DNA of 64,000 nucleotides. Source: Candidatus Omnitrophota bacterium (GTDB lineage: Bacteria > Hinthialibacterota > Hinthialibacteria > OLB16). Location: assembly GCA_020632575.1 (NCBI GenBank), contig JACKFH010000011.1:1-64000 (forward strand). Direction: 5' to 3'. A program made the position numbers and the translations under genes. This document shows, in pieces, positions 49,910 through 58,300 of this stretch (within the stretch, counting starts at the first letter, position 1; the number at the start of each line of letters is the position of its first letter). The notes beneath the pieces are model-generated. The model was not told the origin of the DNA. It saw nothing but the letters and a program-made list of their open reading frames with translations, and ran no database searches.

Positions 49910-50755
49910 TTGTCGACTAAATCCTCCCATTTGAGAAAACTGCTGGATTCGCCGGGGCTGATTCAGGCCCCAGGAGTCTTTAATCCACTCCTCGCCCGGC
50001 TGGTAGAGCGTGTGGGTTTTCCCGCAGTCTATGTCTCGGGGGCCGGCCTTTCCAATGGCATGCTCGGCCTTCCCGATGTGGGACTTCTTTCCATGACCGA
50101 GGTGACCCGGATGGCTGGCCAGATTGCGAGAGTGACCTCTCTCCCGGTCATCTGCGATGCCGACACCGGTTATGGTGGACCCGGAATGATCCGTCGGGCC
50201 GTCGAGGAGTTCATCGAACAGGGTGTGGCCGGAATCCACCTCGAGGACCAGGTCGCCGACAAGAAATGCGGGCACCTCCCTGGAAAGCAACTTGTTCCGA
50301 TTCAAGAGATGGTCGACCGCCTCGAGGCCGCGGGAGGGGGGAGGACCGACCCCGATTTTGTTCTTATCGCCCGCACCGACGCTCGAGCCGGAGAAGGGTT
50401 CGAGGGGGCCCTTGAACGAGCCAAGGCCTACATCGAAGCCGGCGCCGACATGATCTTTCCCGAAGCCCTTCAATCCCTGGAGGAATTCCAAAAGTTTGCC
50501 GAATCCGTTTCGGTTCCGATCCTCGCCAACATGACCGAGTTCGGGAAATCGCCTCTATTGACTGCGCAAGAGTTGGAGGCGGCGGGGGTGAAGATGGCGA
50601 TTTACCCTCAGACCTGCCTGAGGATCCTGATGAAAGCCTCGGAGGAGGTGCTCAATGAAATCCTCGAAAGAGGGACACAAGCCGGCGTCGTGGATAAAAT
50701 GCAGACGCGCGAGGAACTCTACCAACTTCTCGATTACGAAGGCTGGAAGGTCTGA
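49910..50755 (+). CDS. PrpB-like (methyl)isocitrate lyase family protein
   Basis: 281 residues from TTG 49910, where homologues begin (STKSSHLRKLLDSPGLIQAPGVFNPLLARLVE) and GGAAAGG lies ten bases upstream; ATG 49868 would add 14 unlikely residues. Isocitrate lyase/PEP mutase fold: AVYVSGAGLSNGMLGLPDVGLL, metal-binding DADTGYGGP, GIHLEDQ, the active-site Cys in KKCGHLPGK, FVLIARTDARA and GADMIFPEAL. The KKCGH loop fits methylisocitrate lyase or a 2,3-dimethylmalate lyase-like enzyme, which splits 2-methylisocitrate to pyruvate and succinate. No prpC or prpD partner is nearby, so the exact substrate is uncertain. Confidence 0.85.
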   Translation: MSTKSSHLRKLLDSPGLIQAPGVFNPLLARLVERVGFPAVYVSGAGLSNGMLGLPDVGLLSMTEVTRMAGQIARVTSLPVICDADTGYGGPGMIRRAVEEFIEQGVAGIHLEDQVADKKCGHLPGKQLVPIQEMVDRLEAAGGGRTDPDFVLIARTDARAGEGFEGALERAKAYIEAGADMIFPEALQSLEEFQKFAESVSVPILANMTEFGKSPLLTAQELEAAGVKMAIYPQTCLRILMKASEEVLNEILERGTQAGVVDKMQTREELYQLLDYEGWKV

Positions 50756-50773
50756 GGGGCGAGGGTCCCTTTG

Positions 50774-50953
50774 TCAGGGCCCCTCGTGCCCACGGTTCGT
50801 CACCACCAAGTCGCCATCCGATTTGGTCCCATTGGTTGCCGCGTAGATGACTGGATAGCGAGTCCCATGATGACGATGAGCGCCCAAGTAGAACCAAATC
50901 GCTTCGTAGTCGTTTGCGTCCGAATCCTGGTCGACCGCTCGACTCAAAATCAT
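50774..50953 (-). pseudogene. Remnant of a pseudopilin C-terminus (59 codons)
   Basis: A 59-codon frame from ATG 50953 to TGA 50774 reads through RYPVIYAATNGTKSDGDLVV, the same TNGTKSxGD signature that ends both pseudopilins at 29.6-31 kb, preceded by DANDYEAIWFYLGAHRHHG. The N-terminal prepilin helix is absent upstream; the sequence before the ATG reads into the promoter-distal end of the neighbouring gene region. The ribosome site is weak. Most likely a decayed third pseudopilin, although a short real product cannot be excluded. Confidence 0.6.
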
Positions 50954-51023
50954 GTTACTGTGAAATCCATTTTTTCATTTCAACCGAATTCCGGTGCGAC
51001 CGGGCCCACAAAAACGGGCGGGC

Positions 51024-52469
51024 TCACTGCTTCCACGTATAATTCAAATCGTCAAAAAACACCCGCTGACCGTTTCCGTCGATCCAGGTGGTGACAAACC
51101 CGAATCGGTTGAAACTCGCTCCGGATTCCTTTTGACCCAGCTCAAAATCCATGGTGACCGGGTGACCGTCGAGGGTGACGGTGATCCTTCCCTTTCCCTC
51201 GGCGCCATCCGGATCGTAGTCCAAAGTCCACGCATGAAACTCCCCATCCGGGTGGATCATGGGGGGATCGCTTCCTCGTCCACGGCTTTGGTTGTCTCCC
51301 TCCATGCGGTAAGCCGGATAAAAGTTGAAACCCTCCGAAGAGGGGCCCTCGATCGCCGCTCCCAAAAAATCTTCTGGCCAGCCCGTGTTTTGCGAGGGAT
51401 TTTGTTTCATCGATTTCTCCGAGTGATAAAACCCAAACAGAGTGGTGCTATCCGAGACCCCCATGCGAAGGGAAACCTTCCCGGAGGCTTGCAGCGGTTT
51501 CTCCAAATTCACCTCTTCGATCCGATCTCCATAAGCCGCCATCCGTTCGGGATAACGACAATCCCCCCGGAACATGAGGCCCCCGATTTCTCCGGATGAT
51601 CGGCCACCCGCGTATTGGGTTTCGCTGTAGCCGAAATCGAAGCGCGGTCGGATGTTGGTGGTCATGTAAGTTTTCCGATTCCCATAGCAGTCCCATTTCG
51701 GGTCTTCGCTCAGGTCAATCTTCTGCCCATCGATCACAAGGTCCGAAATCCAAGCGTGGCCGGGACCGTCCACGCTCTTCATCACATTGAGCAGGCCGAA
51801 ACGGTCGAAGGTCGCCCCCTCCTCACGGTGTCCGGCGAGAAAATCCCAAGAGGCTTTGCCGTCTTCAAAGGTGCAGGACATCGCACCCTCTCCGTTATTC
51901 GCCTTCGGGTCGTAGCTGATCGACCAGGAGTATTCTTTGGTCCCGCTCTCCGCCTCGATCGGGTAGACCCGGTCCGCTTCGATATCGTGACGGCCGATCA
52001 CGGTGCCCTGCGCCTTCCAGAGTCGTGTCGTGTACTCCAGGTGAGGATGAAAAAACTCGCCCCGTCCATTGATCCGAAAGACCAGCGTGTTCGGGGTCCT
52101 CCATTCGTTGATGGTTTGGGAGTTGAAGAATCCCAGAAGGAAATGCCCGCCCCCCTCGGCCACCGTCAACTTTCCGGAAGCGGCGATGGGTTGATCCAAA
52201 TTGAGAGGCTCAATCGCTTTCGCATAGTAGGCGGGTTCCCCCGCCGGAGTGATCCTCCCACCGATCCTCGCCGGCTGATCTCCCTCGGCGGGACAATAGC
52301 CGAAATCCTGAACGACCTCTTGCGGGTCGAACGACGCGGACCGGTTGTTGATCCCCTCCCAACCGGGGTCTTGATCGAAAAACTCCCACTTTCTCTCGGA
52401 AAAAGCAGGCCCGACGATGAGTATGGAATGGCAAAGGAGTAGTATGAATAGCGACTGAATCCTCGACAT
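51024..52469 (-). CDS. Secreted protein with two lectin-like repeats
   Basis: 481 residues from ATG 52469 (GAGGTG upstream). Signal peptide SLFILLLCHSILIVGPAFSE. The mature protein is an internal duplication of about 230 residues: each half begins with a short Trp/Gly segment (WEFFDQDPGWEGINNR; DPKWDCYGNRKTYM), then DFGY, a GGRITPAG or IGGLMFRG strand, YAKAIEPLNLDQPIAASGKL or IEEVNLEKPLQASGKVSL, LLGFFNS or LFGFYHS, a SYDP or LDYDP segment before a strand, and ends FDRFGLLNVM or FNRFGFVTTW. This looks like a concanavalin-type jelly roll used for carbohydrate binding. Enzyme activity is not evident. It stands 213 bp downstream of the propeller gene, on the same strand. Confidence 0.72.
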   Translation of the reverse strand: MSRIQSLFILLLCHSILIVGPAFSERKWEFFDQDPGWEGINNRSASFDPQEVVQDFGYCPAEGDQPARIGGRITPAGEPAYYAKAIEPLNLDQPIAASGKLTVAEGGGHFLLGFFNSQTINEWRTPNTLVFRINGRGEFFHPHLEYTTRLWKAQGTVIGRHDIEADRVYPIEAESGTKEYSWSISYDPKANNGEGAMSCTFEDGKASWDFLAGHREEGATFDRFGLLNVMKSVDGPGHAWISDLVIDGQKIDLSEDPKWDCYGNRKTYMTTNIRPRFDFGYSETQYAGGRSSGEIGGLMFRGDCRYPERMAAYGDRIEEVNLEKPLQASGKVSLRMGVSDSTTLFGFYHSEKSMKQNPSQNTGWPEDFLGAAIEGPSSEGFNFYPAYRMEGDNQSRGRGSDPPMIHPDGEFHAWTLDYDPDGAEGKGRITVTLDGHPVTMDFELGQKESGASFNRFGFVTTWIDGNGQRVFFDDLNYTWKQ

Positions 52470-52681
52470 AGTCGAACACCTCGAAGTCAAAATGGATTTA
52501 AGTCGCACACAAACGGTGTCAAATCGCACAAGGCAATACGGATTTGAATGGATGCAATCCTAACTGAGTGGCCGGTCCTTTTTAAGGGGCAAGAATTCGA
52601 TCGATACCGCCGGCTTGAAATTCTGGGTTCCGGAATGCGTACTCATCGCCCCTGGAAGTTGGAAGAACCCCTTGCCCATCC

Positions 52682-53623
52682 TTAAGGGAAGAATCCCTTC
52701 AAGAATTCGCGGAGTGGTCCATTGTATTGCGCCTCGGCCAGGAACTCGACGCCGCGTTGGTTGCCCCAGCTGTAAGAGATCAGGGTCTTGCCTTTCCATT
52801 CGCAGAGTTCGACATCGGAGTTATTGATGTTTTCCGCTTCGGCGATGTGCTTTCGCTCCTCAGCGGTGAGTTTCGGATTGGCGATCATTTTGTCCTCCTC
52901 CGAAAAAGAGAGGATGGGATTGAAGGGGCTGGATTCCCACTCGATCAAGTCCTTCGAGCGGAGAAGGTGCGGATTGTAGGAGGGGCCGGGGTAAGCCTCC
53001 AAATAAGTCATGTAGAATTGGCCATCGATGAAATGAAGGTCGGGGCAGGCGGAGTATTTCTCTTTGGTGTAGACACATTCCATCGGGAGGATGTCCCAAT
53101 CGAGGAGGTTTTTGGATTCGGCGAAATAGATGGTGAAACGGTTTCCGACCACCTCTTTCGGTTCTCCCACTTCAAAGGCCATCACAAATCGATCATCGGC
53201 CTTGGCGACCGCTGTGTTGTACAAACCCCAGTCATCCGTGAGGAGAGCGGGCTTCGAGGCCCATTCGATGAGATCGTCCGAGGAGAAAACCTGGACAACG
53301 GAGGATCCCCAGATCTCGACACCGTAGACATACATCCGATCTCCCTCGGTGAACGCGGTCCCGAGGTGGTAGCCGAGGGCAAAGGGGGGCGACTTTTCGC
53401 CGTTCCCCTGGTCCACAAAATGGAAATAGGCCTGGCCAAGTTCATTGTGTTGGTAGCGGTCGCGGACATACTCGAATCGGTAGAGGCGATCCTTGAAAAC
53501 AATGGGGGAGGCCTCGACCAGATCGCATTCGACAGTTCCAAGTTTTTCAATCTTGGGCGGATGGGGTTCGCAGTACGCCGTAAACGCCAGCGCCAGGATA
53601 AGCAGGGACAGAGAGGTTTTCAT
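52682..53623 (-). CDS. Secreted five-bladed propeller protein, GH43-like
   Basis: 313 residues with a signal peptide (KTSLSLLILALAFTAYCE). The order of segments fits the five-bladed beta-propeller of GH43/GH32-like enzymes: LVEASPIVFKDRLYRFEYVRD, GTAFTEGDRMYVYGVEIWG, VQVFSSDDLIEWAS, YNTAVAKADDRFVMAFEVG, IYFAESKNLLDWDIL, ACPDLHFIDGQFYMTYLEA, LLRSKDLIEWESSP and TLISYSWGNQRG. Repeated S-x-DLxxWE turns mark the blades. A role in polysaccharide hydrolysis or binding is likely; the acids are not assigned. The start has AAGGCGAG upstream. Confidence 0.72.
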   Translation of the reverse strand: MKTSLSLLILALAFTAYCEPHPPKIEKLGTVECDLVEASPIVFKDRLYRFEYVRDRYQHNELGQAYFHFVDQGNGEKSPPFALGYHLGTAFTEGDRMYVYGVEIWGSSVVQVFSSDDLIEWASKPALLTDDWGLYNTAVAKADDRFVMAFEVGEPKEVVGNRFTIYFAESKNLLDWDILPMECVYTKEKYSACPDLHFIDGQFYMTYLEAYPGPSYNPHLLRSKDLIEWESSPFNPILSFSEEDKMIANPKLTAEERKHIAEAENINNSDVELCEWKGKTLISYSWGNQRGVEFLAEAQYNGPLREFLKGFFP

Positions 53624-53661
53624 GAAATCTCGCCTTTCGGGATTTGAAAGTTCGGAGGAGT

Positions 53662-55059
53662 TTAATCCTCGTCCTCATCGTTCTTCTGATCCGAAACTCG
53701 AATCTTGAACTCGCGCAGCTTCTCCTGAAGGTGCCTCCGAGAGAGACCGGCGAAGAGGGCGGAGCTGGTCACATTGTAATCATGGGCTTTCAGCAAGGCT
53801 TTGAAATAGCGTTTCTCGAACACCGCCTTGGCCTGCTTGTAGGGGAGCTGTTCGGCGATTTCCTCACCCTCGGCCCAGGAGGCGGGGTCGAGGATTTCAC
53901 GGGGGAGGTCTTCTTTTTCGATGTACTGGCCGGTTTTGGTGATAACCAGACGTTCAAGGAGATTTTGGAGTTCGCGAACATTGCCCGGCCAACGGAAGTT
54001 CTGAAGGGTCTCCATGGCGTCTTTCGAGATTCCACCAAGGGAACGATTCATTTTACGGCTGCATAGACCAAGGAAATGATCGATCAAAAGCGGGATATCG
54101 TCCTTCCTCTCACGAAGCGGGGGGATCTCGATGGGGAAGGTGGAGAGACGGTAGTACAAATCCTCGCGGAATCGACCCTCCTCCTGCTCCTTTCGCAAAT
54201 CCCTATTGGTGGCCCCGATGATGCGAACATCCACTTTGCGGGGTGTGACCGCGCCAACTCGGCGAACCTCGCCGGATTCGAGGACACGAAGGAGTTTGAC
54301 TTGGAGTTCGAGAGGGAGTTCGCCGAGTTCATCCAGGAAGAGGGTGCTTTGATTGGCCTTCTCGATCAGTCCCACCTTGGCGGTGTTGGCGCTGGTGAAG
54401 GCGCCTTTCTCATGACCGAACAACTCGCTCTCGATCAATTCTCGGGGAAAGGCCCCGCAGTTCACCGCCACCATGGCTCGCTGGGCGCGAGAACTATTGA
54501 GGTGAATGGCGCGGGCGACCAATTCTTTTCCAGTCCCACTCTCCCCGGTGATCAGAACGGTGGCGTCGGTATCCGCGACCTGAGCGATCGCCTTCCCAAT
54601 CTGCTGCATCGCGTGACTGGCTCCGACTAGCTGTCCGGGTCCGAGTTGGTCGGCAAGCTGTTCGGAGAGCGTTTCCCTCTCGGAACGGAGTCTTCGAAGT
54701 TCGACCGCACGAGCGATGGTTCGGACGAGTTCATCGTTGTCGAAGGGTTTGATCACATAATCGAACGCCCCGGCGCGCATCACCTCTTGCGCGAGTTGGA
54801 CATTGCCATAGGCGGTCATGACAATCACAGCCTGGTCGGGGTCTCGCTTTTTCGCCTCGCGAAGGAGCGCGAGACCATCGAGTTCCGGCATGCGCACATC
54901 GGTCAGGATGCAATCGTAGGCGTTTTTGTCGATCAGACCGACCGCGGATTGGCCATCATTCGCCACCTCGATCTCGAAGCCCTCGTCTTTGAGGACCAGG
55001 GAGAGGATGCGGCACAGGTTTTCTTCGTCGTCGACGATCAGTACTTTTCCGGTTCTCAT
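53662..55059 (-). CDS. Sigma-54-type response regulator with GAFTSA loop
   Basis: 465 residues. Receiver 1-120 with D10-D11 and phospho-acceptor D54 (LTDVRMPE). AAA+ domain about 140-390: Walker A GESGTGKE, TLFLDELGEL, RFREDLYYRLS, WPGNVRELQNLLERL. The loop that contacts sigma-54 is GAFTSA rather than GAFTGA, with Ser in place of the conserved Gly. C-terminal Fis-type DNA-binding helix (YNVTSSALFAGLSRRHLQEKLREFKI) and an acidic tail. It overlaps the small coiled-coil gene by ATGA and is last in a four-gene operon, with no histidine kinase nearby. Either it still works with a variant loop or it no longer activates sigma-54. Confidence 0.92.
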   Translation of the reverse strand: MRTGKVLIVDDEENLCRILSLVLKDEGFEIEVANDGQSAVGLIDKNAYDCILTDVRMPELDGLALLREAKKRDPDQAVIVMTAYGNVQLAQEVMRAGAFDYVIKPFDNDELVRTIARAVELRRLRSERETLSEQLADQLGPGQLVGASHAMQQIGKAIAQVADTDATVLITGESGTGKELVARAIHLNSSRAQRAMVAVNCGAFPRELIESELFGHEKGAFTSANTAKVGLIEKANQSTLFLDELGELPLELQVKLLRVLESGEVRRVGAVTPRKVDVRIIGATNRDLRKEQEEGRFREDLYYRLSTFPIEIPPLRERKDDIPLLIDHFLGLCSRKMNRSLGGISKDAMETLQNFRWPGNVRELQNLLERLVITKTGQYIEKEDLPREILDPASWAEGEEIAEQLPYKQAKAVFEKRYFKALLKAHDYNVTSSALFAGLSRRHLQEKLREFKIRVSDQKNDEDED

Positions 55060-55346
55060 GATTCTTGTTTCGACCTTTGCAATTCCCCGAGACGCTCCTG
55101 GAGGCGCGCGTTCAATTCTTTCTGCTCCTCGATTCGTTCTCGGTAATCCGTTTCAATCGCCTCAACTCGTTCCCGATGGTCCTCCAAAATGGCCTCCCGA
55201 GGATCGGTCCCCGACTGTGGAGAGACCATCCATGCGTTGTGCCAGTCACGGTTCCAACTGGGGGGCAACCACTGATCCTTGGTCACCGCGAGGATGAGGA
55301 GCAGGAGCGTGATTGCCGCCGCGGCAAGAGTTGTTTTTCGTATCAT
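55056..55346 (-). CDS. Small membrane coiled-coil protein
   Basis: 96 residues. One N-terminal membrane helix (TTLAAAAITLLLLILAV), a Trp-rich stretch (WLPPSWNRDWHNAW), then a charged coiled coil (about 50-96, EDHRERVEAIETDYRERIEEQ and ELNARLQERLGEL). It overlaps the giant gene upstream and the response-regulator gene downstream by four bases each (ATGA), so all are translationally coupled. It could tether the response regulator or oligomerise the giant protein at the membrane. Not recognised. Confidence 0.78.
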   Translation of the reverse strand: MIRKTTLAAAAITLLLLILAVTKDQWLPPSWNRDWHNAWMVSPQSGTDPREAILEDHRERVEAIETDYRERIEEQKELNARLQERLGELQRSKQES

Positions 55347-58300
55347 CTCTTCGTTGGAACCGGAACCAAAAGAATCTTCCCCTCTCGCTTGGCCGCGATA
55401 AAGACCCTGCCATCCCGGGTCACACCCACCCCGCTGGGACCTCCCTCGACAGTTGTGTCGAGGATGATGTCGCCCTTTTCCGAATACACAAACAATTTAT
55501 CGTGAGTTGGGTCAGTCACCAAGAGAAGTTTTCGCCTCTCGTCCCAGGCCAGTTTCAGTTCATTGGTTTGATCGCCTGTGGTCTCGGTCGGAATTTCCCA
55601 TTCGTTAAGGAATCTCCCTCTCCCATCGTACCATGAGACCTTCTTGGCGCGGGCGTCGGCCACGGCTAATCCCTTTGAGGTAATTTCGACATCGACCGGC
55701 TCGACGAGTTTCCCTGCCCCCCAAGTCTGCGTCTGTTCTCCATTCTTATTGACCACGACAATGTTTCTTCCCGCGGTGTTGGCGATGAAGGTCATGGTCG
55801 CCCCAAGAAGGGGCGCATCCGGAATCTCCAAATCCTTGGATTCTCGGTCAAAGACGGCGAGGGGGACCGACCCGACCGCGATCCCGTTCGAACCTCCGGG
55901 AACCGGATAGTCCATGACAATGTCACCGGTCGGGCTGAAGACCTGAACCCGCGCGTTCCAGGTGTCGAGGACATAAACTTGCCCCTCGTCATCGACCGCC
56001 AAATCGCGGGGCTCCTTGAACTCGCCGATTTGCTCTCCCTGTTCGCCCAGGATCCATTTCAGATTTCCCTTGGGGTCAAAGGCCTGGACCCGATTGTTCA
56101 TCGAATCGGCGATGAGGACCTCTCCGGAGGAAGAGACCACCAGCCCTCTCGGTTCCCGATACTCGCCTCCGCCGAATCCCGCCGCCCCGCGCAAGAGAGG
56201 GCGACCCGATTCCTTTTCAAAAAAGGTGAACGCGGCTTCCGAACCCCCCGGGGGCGTCCAATCCTCCGAGAGTTGGTAAGCCGGGTGGACGCCATAGAGG
56301 GTGACACCCGGTTCTTCGATGTTGGATCGGAAGACCGGATAAAAGAGGTCGTTCCACTCGTCGAATTTTCTGAGACCCTGGATCGAGGTGAAAAATTTCC
56401 GTTCGGTCGGTCCCAAAATCACAAACCGAACTTTGTTATCCCGCAGGATATCGCGCACTCGTTCACGGTTGGTCGAGTTATAGATGGTTTTGACCAACTC
56501 GATACGGGGTTCCGGGGGATGATCCCGCTCGCGAACATGATGAGGCCAGCCAATCAGGGTGGGGAGGCCGGTGTGGGTGGCGATCCAACCGCGATCATGG
56601 TGGTAGGACTCGCCATTGACCTCGACGATCGTGGGTTGCCCTTCGGTCTCGGCTCGTAGGAAGTCCACCACGGCGGCGTAGTCTGGGTGTTTGTGGCGGA
56701 GGAAGTTGAGGCCATCAAGGGTGAAATCGCCCTCGATCTGACGGCTCCGAATCGTGAAACCGCCGCCATATCCGGTGAAGTAGGGGAGGATCAACGGGAA
56801 AAGCACGGCCAAGTAGAGGGAGAAAAGGAGAATCGGATACCCGATAGCGTACCGGAAGAACCGTCCGGCCGACCGCGCCACGACTCCCGGGGTTTCGGGA
56901 TTTCTCTGGAACCAGAGGCCCAGGAAGCATCCGATTCCAAGCCCGATAAAATGCCAGGCTTGAAGGTGGAATTTGAAGACCGTGTTCCAACGGTGGAGCG
57001 GAGCGCTCCAACCCTCATTGATATAGACCACTTCACATCCAGCAATGATGGCGAATCCAACCGCAAGTAATAGGCACGCCCATCGGGTCTCGTAACGGGA
57101 CCTTCTGGCAAAGATTCCGGGCAGGAGAAGGAGTCCGATGAATAGCGCCACACCGAAGACGAGGTAAGCGATTTCCGAGTCGACCCATTGCCAGTAGATC
57201 AGGCTGTCCCGAATGCTTGGCGGCGATTCGAGCGAAGCCGGATCGAAACTCTTGAGGGTCAATCCGGAGAAGTATTTTACCAGACCGATCGAGGCCGCGA
57301 GAGAAAGGATGAGGGTCAGGAAAACCTTCAACCCTCCCCACTTTGAGGCGGTTCCCCAGCGCCATAACCAAGTGATCAGGATGGGGATCAGAATCAAAAG
57401 GGGGATCCCGAAAATTTGCAGGAACTCATAGGGGGTGGTCCAACCCGACGCCGCTTGGTGCATCCAGCCAATACCGGCGACCCTCTTGGGAGGATGGAAG
57501 TAGCGATGGAAGGGGTAAAACAGAAAGTAACTGAGGGCGATCACAACGATCGGCAAAAGGACCACATTTTGGATGAAACCGAATTTGCCGATGGTGAGCC
57601 GCTTAATGCCCCTCCCCCAGATATTCATTCGAACCAAGTAGCGACCGAAACCGAATCGATTGGCCCTCCACCAGTCGCCGCCTGAGTAAATGAAAACCAT
57701 CAGGAAGGTGAAGAGAGTCAGTCCAAGCAGCGCGGGGTAGTCCCAACCATTGGTGATGAAAACCATTCCCAATAGGAGACTGATAAAGAGGATCTGGAAA
57801 GCGCTAGTGATCGAGCCGCCGTAGAGGTTCCGCGCTTCTGGCAAGGCCCCGAGTCCCTTGAGTCGCCAATAGCCGCTTTGCCGGATGGAGTAGGCGACCA
57901 GCAGAGAAACCAGAACCATGCCGATCGGCATGATCAGTTGGTGAGCGTGGAAATCGGCGAAGACATGAGTCCAAACTGGGAACTCATTGGCGACCGAACT
58001 TTTGGTGACGCGGGAGAGTTTCCAGAAGTATTTGTCGAAGTCGTAGAAGTTGGCGAGTCTTTGCTGATCGGCTTGCGCCATCGCGTCCGGATTCCAGACA
58101 GACCGCCATGCCAGTGAGACTTTCTCCCAGATCGGGCTGTGCCAGAAGAGGAACCCTATTTTGAGTAGGGTAAGTTTGATCTGTTCCCAAACGGCAACGA
58201 AATAATCGTACAGACCGGTTGCCTCATACCGTTCCCGAAAGATCTTGGGATCCTGAGGACCGTTCGGGAGAAGCGAGGCCATCTGGATCACACTTTTCAG

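Noticed and set aside
50754..50785. Terminator for the PrpB-like gene
   Set aside because: GAGGGGC / GCCCCTC arms exist just after the stop, but there is no U-tract and the loop is long, so it is not called.
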